Assembly (NCBI GenBank): GCA_012842425.1
Contig: DUSU01000077.1
Coordinates: 1 to 39,382 of the forward strand
Direction: 5' to 3'
Origin: Candidatus Fermentithermobacillaceae bacterium
GTDB lineage: Bacteria > Bacillota > Sulfobacillia > Fermentithermobacillales > Fermentithermobacillaceae
DNA: 39,382 nt
Within the stretch, counting starts at the first letter, position 1. Every line of letters begins with the position of its first letter. The notes below the pieces were generated by a model. It was not told where the DNA came from and searched no databases. It worked only from the letters and a program-made list of their open reading frames with translations. The position numbers and the translations under genes were made by a program. Of the stretch, positions 25,134 through 34,691 are shown piece by piece.

Positions 25134-27224
25134 CTAACCTTTCAGGTACTTCTCAAACCACCTCACGATGTGGTCGAGCCTTTCCACCCTGTTCCAGGGT
25201 TTCCCCGAGCGGGAGAGCTCGTGGTTTTCGCCGGCGAACTTCACGAACTCTACCGTCTTGCCGAGCCTCTTGAGCGCGACGTACCACTGTTCGGCTTGCT
25301 CCAGCGGGCAGCGGTAGTCCTGTTCCGAATGGATGATGAGGAGCGGGGTCTTGACGTTGGGGGCGTACCTAATGGGCGACCGCTCCATTATGAAGTCCTC
25401 GCTGTCCCAGAGGTCTCTTCCGCCGAAGCCCCTCTTGTTTCCGAACCAGCCGATGTCCGATACGCCGTACTTGGTGTACATATTCGAGATGCTGCGCTGG
25501 GTCACCGCTGCGGCGAACTCGTCGGTGTGGCCCACTATCCAGTTGGTCATGTAGCCGCCGTAGCTGCCTCCGGTTACGCCGATCTTGTTTACCTGGACCC
25601 AAGGCACCTTGTCGACGTAGTGCTTCAGCGACATGATGTCTTGGTAGTCCATCCCGCCCCAGTCACCGATGACGCCGTCTGCGAATTTCTTGCCGTAACC
25701 CGAGCTCCCGCGCGGGTTGCAGTAGAAGACGCCGAAACCTTTAGAGCACAGGAGCTGGAACTCCAAGAAGAAGGCTTCGCCGTACGCCGCGTGGGGTCCC
25801 CCGTGGATCTCGATAATCGCAGGGTACTTCTTGCCTTCTTCGAAGCCTGCCGGCTTCATCATCCAGCCGTCCAGCTCGAGACCGTCGGTGGAATGGAAGG
25901 TAAAGGGTTCGGGAGTGACCAGGGTGACGCCGGAGAGGAGCTCCTCGTTTACTGCCGTGACCTGTTGCAGGGGGCAGGATTCGGAGATGGGACCGCAGAT
26001 GGGACCCGTGAGCTCGATCGCGTAGATGTCGCCCGGGTTCACAGGTGAGTTCCCGTTAAAGGCCAAGAGGAGGTTTCCGCCGGGGAGCTCCCTCATGGCA
26101 AATGAGTTGGTCACGGGCGGGAACTTGCCGCAGTAGTTTAGGTTTCCGGGGACTGCGCCCGCCACCAGTTCAACGTGAGGGATGTCCAGAGACGTCTTGT
26201 AGATCCCCGAGGTACGCTTGTCGGTCAGGGTGAAGTACAGCGTCCGGCTGTCGCTTGACCAGTACGGGCCGGAGCGGCCTGCGTCAAACCTGGAATCGGA
26301 ACCGAGTCCCGAACCGACGCTCCTGTCGATATCCCAGAGGTGCACGATATCGCCGCCACCGGCGGGCACAACCATGACCTCGATGTTGGCAGTGGAGACC
26401 TCGCCTTCCTGGTGGCCCAAGACCGCGATCCACTTGCCGTCGGGCGAGTATACAGGCGCATGGACGGGGCCCTTTCCAAACGTGTACCTCTTGGCCTCTC
26501 CGCCCTCATGAGGGATCACCCAGAGGTCGGGTATCATCCTTAGCTCTCTGTCAGGCTCCCTCGCGGAGATGAAGGCTATCATCTTTCCGTCCGGAGAGAA
26601 AGCAGGGCTCATGTCGTGGAAATCGCCCGTGGTAACCTGCCTGATTTCGCCGGTTGAGACCTCTACGGTGTATATGTGTACGGGCCTTGGGTCGACGACT
26701 CCGGGTACGCCGTTTGCCTTGTAGCGGAGGTGGGTTATGACCGTGACATCTTTCGAAGTATCTATCTCGCCCGGCTTTGTCTCCTTCTTGGGCTTGGGTT
26801 CCCGGGAGCAGAAGGCGATGCGCTTGGAGTCGGGCGACCAGGTGAACTGGGAGAGACCGTCTTCCAAGTTCGTGAGCTGGCGCGCCTCCCCTCCTTCTTT
26901 CATGTTCAGGATCCACAGCTGGTTCTTGCCGGAGCGGTTGGAAGTGAAGGCCAGCATAGAGCCGTCAGGAGAAAACCTGGGCGAGCCTTCCCTTGCGCCG
27001 TCTCCGTTCTGCTTCTTCCCGTATGTGAGGCGGGAGGGCGGTCCGAACTTCCCCGACTCATCTCTCCTTGAAATGTAGATGGCCGATTCGTATTGGTTCT
27101 TTTCTGCGTTAACCCACGTCTTGACCCACACGAGCTCCTTTCCTGAAGGAGAGAGCTCCGGGTCTCCCGTGAACCTGAGCGACCAGAGGTCCCGCGATGT
27201 GAGCGGTCTTTTTTGCTTCTCCAT
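25134..27224 (-). CDS. S9 family peptidase (acylaminoacyl-peptidase / prolyl oligopeptidase type)
   Basis: In this 696-residue protein, residues about 1-410 form a beta-propeller with repeated TolB/WD40-like blades (for example FSPDGSMLAFTSNRSGK, WSPDSKRIAFCSRE, YSPDGKWIAVLG). Residues about 440-696 form an alpha/beta hydrolase peptidase domain. The catalytic triad is visible: Ser554 in GGSYGGYM, Asp636 in SEQDYRCPLEQ, and His668 in GENHELSRSG. HGGPHAAYG and NPRGSSGYGKKFAD form the usual oxyanion region. This architecture fits cytoplasmic oligopeptide or acylaminoacyl hydrolysis; no signal peptide is present. ATG 27224 has GGGAGGG eight bases or so upstream. It is monocistronic on the minus strand, between a shared terminator and the divergent purine promoter. 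Confidence 0.94.
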   Translation of the reverse strand: MEKQKRPLTSRDLWSLRFTGDPELSPSGKELVWVKTWVNAEKNQYESAIYISRRDESGKFGPPSRLTYGKKQNGDGAREGSPRFSPDGSMLAFTSNRSGKNQLWILNMKEGGEARQLTNLEDGLSQFTWSPDSKRIAFCSREPKPKKETKPGEIDTSKDVTVITHLRYKANGVPGVVDPRPVHIYTVEVSTGEIRQVTTGDFHDMSPAFSPDGKMIAFISAREPDRELRMIPDLWVIPHEGGEAKRYTFGKGPVHAPVYSPDGKWIAVLGHQEGEVSTANIEVMVVPAGGGDIVHLWDIDRSVGSGLGSDSRFDAGRSGPYWSSDSRTLYFTLTDKRTSGIYKTSLDIPHVELVAGAVPGNLNYCGKFPPVTNSFAMRELPGGNLLLAFNGNSPVNPGDIYAIELTGPICGPISESCPLQQVTAVNEELLSGVTLVTPEPFTFHSTDGLELDGWMMKPAGFEEGKKYPAIIEIHGGPHAAYGEAFFLEFQLLCSKGFGVFYCNPRGSSGYGKKFADGVIGDWGGMDYQDIMSLKHYVDKVPWVQVNKIGVTGGSYGGYMTNWIVGHTDEFAAAVTQRSISNMYTKYGVSDIGWFGNKRGFGGRDLWDSEDFIMERSPIRYAPNVKTPLLIIHSEQDYRCPLEQAEQWYVALKRLGKTVEFVKFAGENHELSRSGKPWNRVERLDHIVRWFEKYLKG

Positions 27225-27391
27225 CTATGCACCCTCCCGTATGTTTGCATGCATTCATAGATATCTCGGAATGCCCTGTGGAATGCGACTAATCGAGCCG
27301 TTTAGGTCATTCTTCACGGACATGCCGTCATCCTCTACAAAGGAGAGCGCTCAGGTTATTGAATGTTTGTCCGGCGGGTGATAAAGTCTTC

Positions 27392-27456
27392 CTGAGAATT
27401 GTTGTGCGCCGGGCAAAGTGACATAAATGTATACACAATTCAACCCGGATTCTCAG
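27392..27456 (+). promoter_or_regulatory. Purine-cluster promoter inside nested inverted repeats
   Basis: A candidate promoter has TTGTTG (27399-27404) and CATAAA (27422-27427) with 17-base spacing. It is flanked by two inverted repeats: CTGAGAAT (27392-27399) with ATTCTCAG (27449-27456), and GAATTGT (27396-27402) with ACAATTC (27435-27441). CCGGG (27409-27413) can also pair with CCCGG (27444-27448). The position around -35 and -10 suggests an operator. No Bacillus PurR box is evident. The remainder of 27225-27524 holds nothing I can name. Confidence 0.45.
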
Positions 27457-27524
27457 CCAGAGGTGCCGGCAGCGAGGTTTGAGCCCGGGACCGAGTCATC
27501 CTCAACGCAGAAGAGGTGTGGGAC

Positions 27525-29081
27525 TTGAGAAACCAAGTGATTATCCTCGATTTCGGAGCCCAGTACACCCAGCTCATCGCAAGGAACATCCGCGAACTCA
27601 AAGTCTATTGCCAGGTAATCCCCGGCGACGCTCCGGTAAGTGAAATCAAGTCCAGTGTCGACCCGGCGGGTAAGGATATCCCGGGCGCAATCGTCCTGTC
27701 AGGGGGGCCTGACAGCGTCTACGAGGAAGGGGTCGCGCTGCCCGACCCGGCCATCTTCGAACTAGGCTGCCCGGTTCTGGGAATCTGCTACGGTATGCAG
27801 GCAATGGCCAAGGTGCTGGGAGGAAGAGTAGTGGAAGGCAGCGTCCACGGGACCAGGGAATACGGCCCGCGAGTCCTGCATGTGGCTGCGAAGGAAGGCA
27901 TATTCCATGGCTTCCCCGATGAAACCCGCGTATGGATGAGCCACGGCGACACGGTGGATGAGGTGCCTCCCGGGTTTTCTGTCACCGGTTCGACCGAAAA
28001 GACAAAGGTGGCGGCGATGGCCGATCCCGTCAGGAAGCTGTACGGGGTCCAGTTCCATCCGGAAGTCAAGAACACCGTGCTGGGTAGGGAACTCATCGCC
28101 AACTTCCTGTTCAAAGTGGCCGGGCTTGAGCCCGACTGGACCATGGAGCGCTTTGTGGAGCGTTCCGTGAAGGAGATCCGGGAAAGGGTCGGGGACGCTC
28201 ACGTCGTAGCAGGCGTTTCGGGCGGGGTGGACTCGACGGTCTGCGCCGTCTTGGTCCATAAAGCCATCGGAGACAACCTGCACCCGATCCTGGTCGACCA
28301 CGGACTCATGAGACAAGACGAAGCGGCTTACGTGGTGGATGCCCTTGCCAGACTCGGGGTCAAGGTGAAACTGGTGAACGCGCAGGACAGGTTCCTGAGC
28401 AGGCTTGAGGGAGTGGCCGACCCCGAGCGCAAGCGGAAGATCATAGGTGAAGAGTTCATCCGGGTCTTCGAGGAGGAAGCCGAGAAGCTCGGCAACGTAG
28501 AGTACATCCTGCAAGGCACGATCTACCCCGATGTAATCGAATCGGGTACCCGCACACGCAACGTCATAAAGAGCCACCACAATGTCGGAGGACTTCCCGA
28601 GAGAATGAACCTGAAACTCCTCGAGCCGGTCCGGGAGCTTTTCAAGGACGAAGTCAGGCTCGTTGGAAAAGAACTGGGGCTATCGGACGAGTTCGTCGGA
28701 AGACACCCCTTCCCAGGACCGGGGCTTGCGGTCAGGGTCCTCGGCGAGGTTACCCGCGAGAAGCTGGATGTGGTGAGGAAGGCCCAGGCGATCCTGGATG
28801 AGGAGATCCGCCGCGCCGGTTGGTACGACAGACTGTGGCAGTGCTTTTGCGTGCTCCCCAACGTGCGCACAGTCGGCGTGATGGGAGACCGCCGCACTTA
28901 CGGCCACGTGGTCGCCATAAGGGCCGTCCATTCGGAAGACGCCATGACGGCGGACTGGGCAAGGCTGCCTTACGACGTCCTGGAGAGAGTATCCACGCGC
29001 ATAGTCAATGAAGTCCACGATGCTACCCGGGTGGTCTTGGACATCACTTCCAAGCCACCGTCGACTATTGAGTGGGAGTAG
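27525..29081 (+). CDS. guaA: GMP synthase (glutamine-hydrolysing)
   Basis: This 518-residue cytoplasmic enzyme converts XMP to GMP with ATP and glutamine. The N-terminal class I amidotransferase has its nucleophile Cys88 in GICYGMQAM, with the His-Glu pair in VQFHPEV near 180. The ATP-pyrophosphatase domain has P-loop GVSGGVDSTV near 229-238 and the usual LVDHGLMR. The C-terminal dimerisation domain ends in KPPSTIEWE, the typical family ending. I prefer TTG 27525, since GAGGTG (27513-27518) is well spaced for it; the in-frame GTG at 27516 lies inside that ribosome binding site. It is the first gene of the purine cluster, 33 bases before purB. Confidence 0.96.
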   Translation: MRNQVIILDFGAQYTQLIARNIRELKVYCQVIPGDAPVSEIKSSVDPAGKDIPGAIVLSGGPDSVYEEGVALPDPAIFELGCPVLGICYGMQAMAKVLGGRVVEGSVHGTREYGPRVLHVAAKEGIFHGFPDETRVWMSHGDTVDEVPPGFSVTGSTEKTKVAAMADPVRKLYGVQFHPEVKNTVLGRELIANFLFKVAGLEPDWTMERFVERSVKEIRERVGDAHVVAGVSGGVDSTVCAVLVHKAIGDNLHPILVDHGLMRQDEAAYVVDALARLGVKVKLVNAQDRFLSRLEGVADPERKRKIIGEEFIRVFEEEAEKLGNVEYILQGTIYPDVIESGTRTRNVIKSHHNVGGLPERMNLKLLEPVRELFKDEVRLVGKELGLSDEFVGRHPFPGPGLAVRVLGEVTREKLDVVRKAQAILDEEIRRAGWYDRLWQCFCVLPNVRTVGVMGDRRTYGHVVAIRAVHSEDAMTADWARLPYDVLERVSTRIVNEVHDATRVVLDITSKPPSTIEWE

Positions 29082-29114
29082 GACGGAAAGAGATACGGAA
29101 AGGGGAGACGGCCT

Positions 29115-30413
29115 GTGATTCCCCGGTACACCCGGGCTCCTATGAAGAAGATCTGGAGCGAAGAGAACAAGTACGCCCGGTGGCTTGAGGTTGAGATACT
29201 GGCCCTCGAAGCGTGGGAGATCCTTGGGGCAGTGCCTAAGGGCACTGCGTCTGAAGTTAGGGCCAAAGCCAAGGTGGACCCCAAGAGGATCGACGAGATC
29301 GAGAGAGAGGTCAGGCACGATGTCATAGCCTTCGTGAGCCAGGTGGCCGAGACGGTCGGCGAAGAGGGGAAGTACATCCATTACGGCCTGACTTCCTACG
29401 ATGTGGTAGACACGGCGCTTTCATCCCTCCTCAGAGATGCCCTTAAGGAGATCATCTCGGGCGTTGACGAGATGACCGGTGTCCTCCGCGACCTTGCGCT
29501 TAAGTACAAAGACACCCCGTGCATCGGCCGCACCCACGGGGTCCACGCGGAACCCATGACTTTCGGGCTAGTGGTCGCTCTCTGGTACGAAGAGATGAGA
29601 AGGAACCGGGAGCGGCTCCAATTTGCCATGGCCGATATATCGGTTGGGAAGCTTTCGGGAGCCGTGGGCACATATGCCCACGTCGACCCGTTTGTCGAGA
29701 GGTACGTGTGCAAGAGACTCGATCTGTCGCCGGCCCCCATCTCAAACCAGATAGTGCAGAGAGACAGGCACGCGGCATGCGTGTCCGCTCTCGCGGTCGT
29801 GGCGTCCACGCTTGAGAAGATCGCTTACGACCTGAGGGGGCTCGCGAGGACCGAGGTCAGGGAGATCGAAGAGCCTTTCCGCGCCGGACAGAAGGGGTCG
29901 TCTGCCATGCCTCACAAAAAGAACCCCGTCGGCCTCGAGCAGATCTGCGGCATGGCGAGGCTCATGCGCGGATATGCCCAGGCGGCTCTCGAAAACAACC
30001 TCCTCTGGCACGAGCGCGATATATCCAACTCCTCGGTAGAAAGGATCATCCTCCCCGATGCGACCACTCTCCTGGACTACATGCTGCACCGCATGACCGG
30101 CATCCTCCGGGATATGAGGGTCTGCTCCGAAAGGATGCTTCAGAACTTGGAGATAACCGGCGGGCTCGTCTTTTCCGAGGAAGTCCTCCTGGCCCTTGTG
30201 GAGTCGGGTATAAGCAGGGAAGACGCGTACGCAAAGGTCCAGGGACACGCGATGGCCGCCTGGGAAGGCCCGCCTTCCTTCTACGAGCGGGTCACGGGTG
30301 ATGAAGAGATCGTGCGGAGAGTCGGCAAGGAACGGCTTCTTGAGTGCTTCAGCCTGACGAAGGCGCTTAAGTCGGTGGACTTTATCTTTAACCGGTTGGG
30401 GCTAATCATCTAG
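29115..30413 (+). CDS. purB: Adenylosuccinate lyase
   Basis: This 432-residue member of the fumarase/aspartase superfamily performs two steps of purine synthesis: SAICAR to AICAR plus fumarate, and adenylosuccinate to AMP plus fumarate. The signature loop SSAMPHKKNP lies at about 262-271. Other conserved segments are HYGLTSYDVVDTA near 90 and GRTHGVHAEP near 138. The GTG start at 29115 gives MIPRYTRAPMKKIWSEE, which aligns with the usual PurB N-terminus (MIxRYSxPxM), so the internal ATG at 29142 is rejected. GGGGAG lies 10 or so bases upstream. It follows guaA closely and precedes purC by 81 bases. Confidence 0.96.
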   Translation: MIPRYTRAPMKKIWSEENKYARWLEVEILALEAWEILGAVPKGTASEVRAKAKVDPKRIDEIEREVRHDVIAFVSQVAETVGEEGKYIHYGLTSYDVVDTALSSLLRDALKEIISGVDEMTGVLRDLALKYKDTPCIGRTHGVHAEPMTFGLVVALWYEEMRRNRERLQFAMADISVGKLSGAVGTYAHVDPFVERYVCKRLDLSPAPISNQIVQRDRHAACVSALAVVASTLEKIAYDLRGLARTEVREIEEPFRAGQKGSSAMPHKKNPVGLEQICGMARLMRGYAQAALENNLLWHERDISNSSVERIILPDATTLLDYMLHRMTGILRDMRVCSERMLQNLEITGGLVFSEEVLLALVESGISREDAYAKVQGHAMAAWEGPPSFYERVTGDEEIVRRVGKERLLECFSLTKALKSVDFIFNRLGLII

Positions 30414-30494
30414 GCCCAAACCGGGTCTCATCCAGAGTCTCATCTTTGAGGCCTGATCTGACTCCGGGCGGAGGTCAATCGAGGGGGGCCTAAT

Positions 30495-31241
30495 ATGGAC
30501 AACTTGTTTCCGGGTAAGAGAAAACTGTACGAGGGCAAAGCCAAAGTAGTATTCCCCGGAGATAACCCGGGAGAAGTGTATATGGTTTTCAAAGACACGG
30601 CTACCGCCCTGAACGGTCTTAAGAAGGGGACCATTGAGGACAAGGGCCGCTTGAACGCGGAGATCTCGGACATACTCTTCAGGCTCCTCGAGAAGCGAGG
30701 GGTCAGAACTCACTACCTCTCGAAGGTCAATGAAACGACGCTCAGGGTAAAAGAGCTCCGCATCTTGCCGGTCGAGGTTGTCGTGCGAAATGTGGTGGCC
30801 GGGAGCCTCGCCAAGCGGTCGGGAAGGGAAGAGGGGACACCTTTGCCCAGGCCCATACTTGAGCTTTACTTCAAGTGCGATGAGCTCGGCGACCCTGTGT
30901 GGAACGACGAGCACGTCTTGGCTTTTGGCGCTATGTCCGAAGAAGAGCTTACCGAGGTCAAGGAAATGGCCCATAAAGTAAACGGCATACTCCGCGAGTT
31001 CTTCGGCGAGCGGGGCCTTGAGCTCATAGACCTGAAACTTGAGTTTGGCAGGGCTATGACCTATGGGTCGGCTGGAGAAGAAGTGCTGGGCCCCATCGTG
31101 CTCGGCGATGAGATATCTCCCGATACCTGCCGCTTCTGGGACAAAGATACACAAGAAAAGCTGGATAAAGACCGGTTCCGCCGGGACCTTGGGGCGGTCC
31201 GGGAGGCTTATGTCGAAGTCTTGAGAAGGATCTCAAATTGA
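30495..31241 (+). CDS. purC: Phosphoribosylaminoimidazole-succinocarboxamide synthase (SAICAR synthetase)
   Basis: This 248-residue enzyme ligates aspartate to CAIR using ATP. The N-terminus KRKLYEGKAKVVFPGD is the usual ATP-binding start. The PurC signature ILPVEVVVRNVVAGS spans about residues 89-104. The later segment LIDLKLEFGR contains the conserved acidic residues, and GDEISPDTCRFWD is the second PurC signature. Length is typical of the single-domain bacterial form. ATG 30495 has GAGGGGGG upstream. Its product is the substrate of the upstream PurB, consistent with cotranscription. Confidence 0.97.
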   Translation: MDNLFPGKRKLYEGKAKVVFPGDNPGEVYMVFKDTATALNGLKKGTIEDKGRLNAEISDILFRLLEKRGVRTHYLSKVNETTLRVKELRILPVEVVVRNVVAGSLAKRSGREEGTPLPRPILELYFKCDELGDPVWNDEHVLAFGAMSEEELTEVKEMAHKVNGILREFFGERGLELIDLKLEFGRAMTYGSAGEEVLGPIVLGDEISPDTCRFWDKDTQEKLDKDRFRRDLGAVREAYVEVLRRISN

Positions 31242-31278
31242 TTCCGTGACCTTGGCACGGAGAATAGGAGGCGCTCAC

Positions 31279-31548
31279 ATGAAGTTCAAAGGAACCGTCA
31301 CTGTCTGGCTCAAGGAAGGGATCTTCGATCCTCAGGGGGCTGCCGTCAAGGGGTCACTGGAGGCCATGGGTTTCAAGGAAGTGGAAAAGGTCCGGATAGG
31401 CAAGAACATAGTGATAAGCCTGGACGCTGAAAACGCTCTGGAGGCCAAAGACCTCTTGGAACAGATGGCCCGCAAGCTCCTTGCCAACCCGGTGACCGAA
31501 GCCTACCGGGTTCACGTCGAAGAGGAGAAGGCTGGTGCGGAGAGATGA
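31279..31548 (+). CDS. purS: Phosphoribosylformylglycinamidine synthase subunit PurS
   Basis: This small 89-residue protein forms the bridge of the PurLQS complex, which converts FGAR to FGAM with glutamine. It begins [20 protein letters not shown], the usual PurS beta strand and DPxG loop, and contains [17 protein letters not shown] chose ATG 31279 because TAGGAGG is about 8 bases upstream; an ATG 11 codons earlier adds an unlikely leader. Its stop overlaps the purQ start (ATGA, 31545-31548). A separate PurS is expected where PurL is of the short type, as here. Confidence 0.95.
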   Translation: MKFKGTVTVWLKEGIFDPQGAAVKGSLEAMGFKEVEKVRIGKNIVISLDAENALEAKDLLEQMARKLLANPVTEAYRVHVEEEKAGAER

Positions 31549-32252
31549 AGTTCGGCGTCGTCGTTTTTCCGGGATCCAACTGTGACTCCGATGCCTACCA
31601 CGTTATAAAGGACGTAATCGGGGTCGACTGCGAGTACGTCTGGCACGAGACGAGAGATCTTTCGGACTTCCAGGCCCTGGTTCTGCCCGGCGGGTTTTCC
31701 TACGGCGACTACCTGAGGTGCGGGGCGCTGGCCAGGTTCTCGCCGGTCATGGATTCGGTGTACCGGTTCGTGGATGAGGGGAAGCTCGTCATTGGCATCT
31801 GCAACGGGTTCCAGATCCTTCTGGAGGCAGGTCTACTCCCCGGCGCGATGCTCTCCAACAATGTCCTTGAGTTTAGGTGCCAGTGGGTTAACCTGAGAGT
31901 GGAGAACACAAAAACCCCGTTTACATGCCTTTACGAGCCCGGCGAAGTGATCAGGGTCCCCATAGCCCACCACGAGGGCAACTACTACGCGGAGCCGGAA
32001 GTGCTCGAAGAGCTCGAGCGTACCGGGAGAGTGGTCCTCAGGTACGTCGATGCCTCCGGCAATCCGACCGCCGAAGCCAATCCAAACGGTGCTGCCCACA
32101 ACATAGCCGGGATCATCAATGAGAAGGGAAACGTTTTCGGCCTTATGCCGCATCCTGAGCGGTGTTCCGAGTCCATCTTGGGAAGCCGGGACGGCAGGCG
32201 GGTCTTCCTCTCTATGATAAAGAGTCTCGAGACAGGCGCTCTTCTGTCTTGA
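31545..32252 (+). CDS. purQ: Phosphoribosylformylglycinamidine synthase, glutaminase subunit PurQ
   Basis: This 235-residue class I glutamine amidotransferase releases ammonia for FGAM synthesis by PurL. The nucleophile is Cys86 in [13 protein letters not shown]. The catalytic His203 and Glu205 are in [22 protein letters not shown] is the typical N-terminal segment. The start overlaps the purS stop by four bases, which implies translational coupling. Its end lies 20 bases before the purL ATG. Confidence 0.97.
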   Translation: MKFGVVVFPGSNCDSDAYHVIKDVIGVDCEYVWHETRDLSDFQALVLPGGFSYGDYLRCGALARFSPVMDSVYRFVDEGKLVIGICNGFQILLEAGLLPGAMLSNNVLEFRCQWVNLRVENTKTPFTCLYEPGEVIRVPIAHHEGNYYAEPEVLEELERTGRVVLRYVDASGNPTAEANPNGAAHNIAGIINEKGNVFGLMPHPERCSESILGSRDGRRVFLSMIKSLETGALLS

Positions 32253-32272
32253 CAGAAAAGGAGCTGGATGAC

Positions 32273-34534
32273 ATGGCAGAGATTTCGCAAACGGCGCCCT
32301 GGCGCGAGATGGGGCTCAAGGATTCTGAGTACGAACTCATAAAGGAGCGTCTCGGGCGGGAGCCCAACTATACCGAACTGGGCATGTTCGCCGTGCTCTG
32401 GTCCGAGCACTGCGCTTACAAGCACTCAAAGCCGCTTCTCAAGACCCTTCCCACCAAGGGACCGGCGGTGCTCGTTGGCCCGGGTGAGAACGCGGGAGTC
32501 GTAGATATCGGCGACAATTTGGCATGCGCCTTTAAGATAGAGTCCCACAACCACCCCAGCGCCGTAGAGCCTTACCAGGGCGCTGCCACCGGGATCGGCG
32601 GTATCGTTAGAGACATCCTCGCCATGGGAGCGAGGCCCGTGCTGCTCCTTGACTCTCTGCGCTTTGGGCCTCCGGAAGACCCAAAGACGAAATTTCTTTT
32701 TGGGGGTGTGGTCTCCGGTATAGCCGGTTACGGCAACTGTCTGGGTATCCCGACGGTGGGCGGAGAGGTGTTCTTTGCCAAGCCCTATGCCGGTAATCCT
32801 TTGGTGAACGTCCTCTGCGGCGGCATCATGAAGCATGAGGACCTCCACAAAGGAGGGGCCTACGGCGTAGGCAATGTGGTAATGGTCGTCGGACATTCCA
32901 CCGGACGGGACGGCATCCACGGCTGCACTTTCGCTTCCGACGTGCTCGACGATGACAGCGAATCGAAACGGATAAATGTCCAAGTCGGCGACCCGTTCAT
33001 GGAGAAGCTCCTTATCGAAGCCTGCCTTGAGATGATGGCCTGTGGCGCAGTCGTAGGCATCCAAGACATGGGCGCCGCCGGGCTCACCTCGTCGTGCGCG
33101 GAGACCGCGGCGCGGGCAGGGACCGGCCTGGTCATCGACATAGGCAAGGTCCCCATGCGTGAGGAAGGCATGAACGCGTACGAGGTCATGCTCTCAGAGA
33201 GCCAGGAGCGCATGCTCCTCATCGTGAGCGCCGATAAGGTAGATGAGGTAAAGAGGATCGGCGCCAAGTGGGGGCTCCACGCAGCCGAGATCGGACGCGT
33301 CACCGATAGCGGCAATCTGGAGGTACTCCACAACGGAGTTCTGGAGGCTTCGATACCTGTTTCCCTCCTTGCCATGGGCGCGCCTGAGTATACGCCTGAA
33401 GCCCGCGAGCCGGAGTACCTCCGGAAGACCAGGGAGTTTAGCGGCGAGAGCGTGAGGGCTCCCGAGTTCTCTGAGATGAAAGGTATCCTGCTTAAGCTCC
33501 TCGCTTCGCCCAACATCGCTTCCAAAGAGCCGGTTTTCAGGCAGTACGACTACATGGTCCGTACCGATACCGTGGAAGGTCCGGGCCGCGGGGCGGCGGT
33601 CTTGAGGATCAAGGGCACCAAGAAGGGGCTCGTCTTTACCACCGACTGCAACGGGCGCCTTGTCTACCTGAACCCGAAAGCCGGAGCCGCCTGGGCGGTC
33701 ACCGAGGCTGCTCTCAACGTGGCGGTTACCGGCGCCAAACCGCTGGCGATCACAAACTGCCTGAACTTCGGTAGCCCCGAAAACCCTGAGGTCTACTGGC
33801 AGCTCAAGGAAGCCGTCCAAGGCATGGCCGAGGCCTGCAAGGCGCTGGAGACTCCCGTCACCGGAGGCAACGTGAGCCTCTACAATGAGAGCGACGGCGA
33901 AGCCATATATCCCACACCCATAGTCGGGATGCTGGGCCTCTGCGAAGATATTGAGAAACGCATCACCCCCGGCTTCAAGAACGCGGGTGACCTTGTGGCA
34001 GTACTCGGAAAGGTCTGGGGGGACGCCAGGTCCCTGTCAGGAAGCGAGTACCTGGAAGTCGCCCACGGAATGGTAGCAGGCGACCCCAGGGAGCCGGCCC
34101 TGGACCTCGCGCGGGGGATCATTGAGGTTCTTACCGAATGCGCGCGCGAAGGCGTGCTCAGCTCGGCCCAAGACCTGTCCGAAGGCGGGCTGCTTGTCGC
34201 TCTGGCCGAATCCTGCATCCACGGAGAAGAGGGCGCTAGAGGATGTGCCATGTCGCCCAAGGCTCTGGGTTGCGGTGGCAGGGAGGATATCCGGGCCGAC
34301 GCCATGCTCTTCGGCGAAACCAACACTGCGGTCGTGGTGTCGTTCGCCGCGAGCAACGAAGAACAGGTCGCTCATATCTGCAGGCAGAACAATGTGCCCT
34401 TCGCGGTCATAGGCCGCGTACAAGAGTCGGCCCTGGCCGTTGACACATGCGGGGGACTGCGTGTTCTGGAGGTCCCGACCGATGAGATCGCCCACGCGTA
34501 TTCTCATGGACTGGAGGATTCCCTGAGAGGCTGA
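32273..34534 (+). CDS. purL: Phosphoribosylformylglycinamidine synthase subunit PurL
   Basis: This 753-residue catalytic subunit of FGAM synthase is the short (Bacillus-type) PurL that works with PurQ and PurS. Two AIRS/PurM-like halves are visible. Conserved SEHCAYKHSK lies near 44, FKIESHNHPSAVEPYQGA near 87-104, GVVSGIAGYGNCLGIPTVGG after it, and in the second half DCNGRLVYLNP and TPVTGGNVSLYNES. I chose ATG 32273 with AAGGAG at 32258-32263 (9-base spacing); a TTG at 32249 overlapping the purQ stop is an alternative that adds eight residues. The gene ends the purine cluster and is followed by a terminator. The purF, purM, purN, purH and purD genes are not in this window. Confidence 0.97.
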   Translation: MAEISQTAPWREMGLKDSEYELIKERLGREPNYTELGMFAVLWSEHCAYKHSKPLLKTLPTKGPAVLVGPGENAGVVDIGDNLACAFKIESHNHPSAVEPYQGAATGIGGIVRDILAMGARPVLLLDSLRFGPPEDPKTKFLFGGVVSGIAGYGNCLGIPTVGGEVFFAKPYAGNPLVNVLCGGIMKHEDLHKGGAYGVGNVVMVVGHSTGRDGIHGCTFASDVLDDDSESKRINVQVGDPFMEKLLIEACLEMMACGAVVGIQDMGAAGLTSSCAETAARAGTGLVIDIGKVPMREEGMNAYEVMLSESQERMLLIVSADKVDEVKRIGAKWGLHAAEIGRVTDSGNLEVLHNGVLEASIPVSLLAMGAPEYTPEAREPEYLRKTREFSGESVRAPEFSEMKGILLKLLASPNIASKEPVFRQYDYMVRTDTVEGPGRGAAVLRIKGTKKGLVFTTDCNGRLVYLNPKAGAAWAVTEAALNVAVTGAKPLAITNCLNFGSPENPEVYWQLKEAVQGMAEACKALETPVTGGNVSLYNESDGEAIYPTPIVGMLGLCEDIEKRITPGFKNAGDLVAVLGKVWGDARSLSGSEYLEVAHGMVAGDPREPALDLARGIIEVLTECAREGVLSSAQDLSEGGLLVALAESCIHGEEGARGCAMSPKALGCGGREDIRADAMLFGETNTAVVVSFAASNEEQVAHICRQNNVPFAVIGRVQESALAVDTCGGLRVLEVPTDEIAHAYSHGLEDSLRG

Positions 34535-34577
34535 GTGTATAAAGAACTCTTAGGTGCTGCTTAAGGAGAAGTATGCA

Positions 34578-34614
34578 GGCCGCGCTGCCGGGTTTCCCCG
34601 GCAGGCGGCCTCTT
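34578..34614 (+). terminator. Terminator after the purine cluster
   Basis: A GC-rich hairpin pairs GGCCGC plus CTGCCGGG (34578-34592) with CCCCGGCAG plus CGGCC (34596-34610), with a tiny loop and a short TCTT tail. It separates purL from the ABC transporter genes. Confidence 0.75.
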
Positions 34615-34691
34615 AGGCGAGACCCAAGCAGGGGAAACTCGTATTGAGCATTGGAACACTATCCCGTCTAGCAGCAGGAAGGAGTTTTGTC

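Noticed and set aside
25170-26048. 292-codon plus-strand open frame inside the S9 peptidase gene
   Set aside because: It is an antisense shadow of a gene whose catalytic triad is intact; no supporting start context or family features.
27225-27524. Purine (guanine) or ppGpp/PRPP-type riboswitch before guaA
   Set aside because: None of the conserved loop sequences of those classes is visible; only DNA-level inverted repeats are seen.
27762-28580. 272-codon minus-strand open frame inside guaA
   Set aside because: Antisense to a complete guaA with all catalytic motifs; the translated sequence resembles no protein family.
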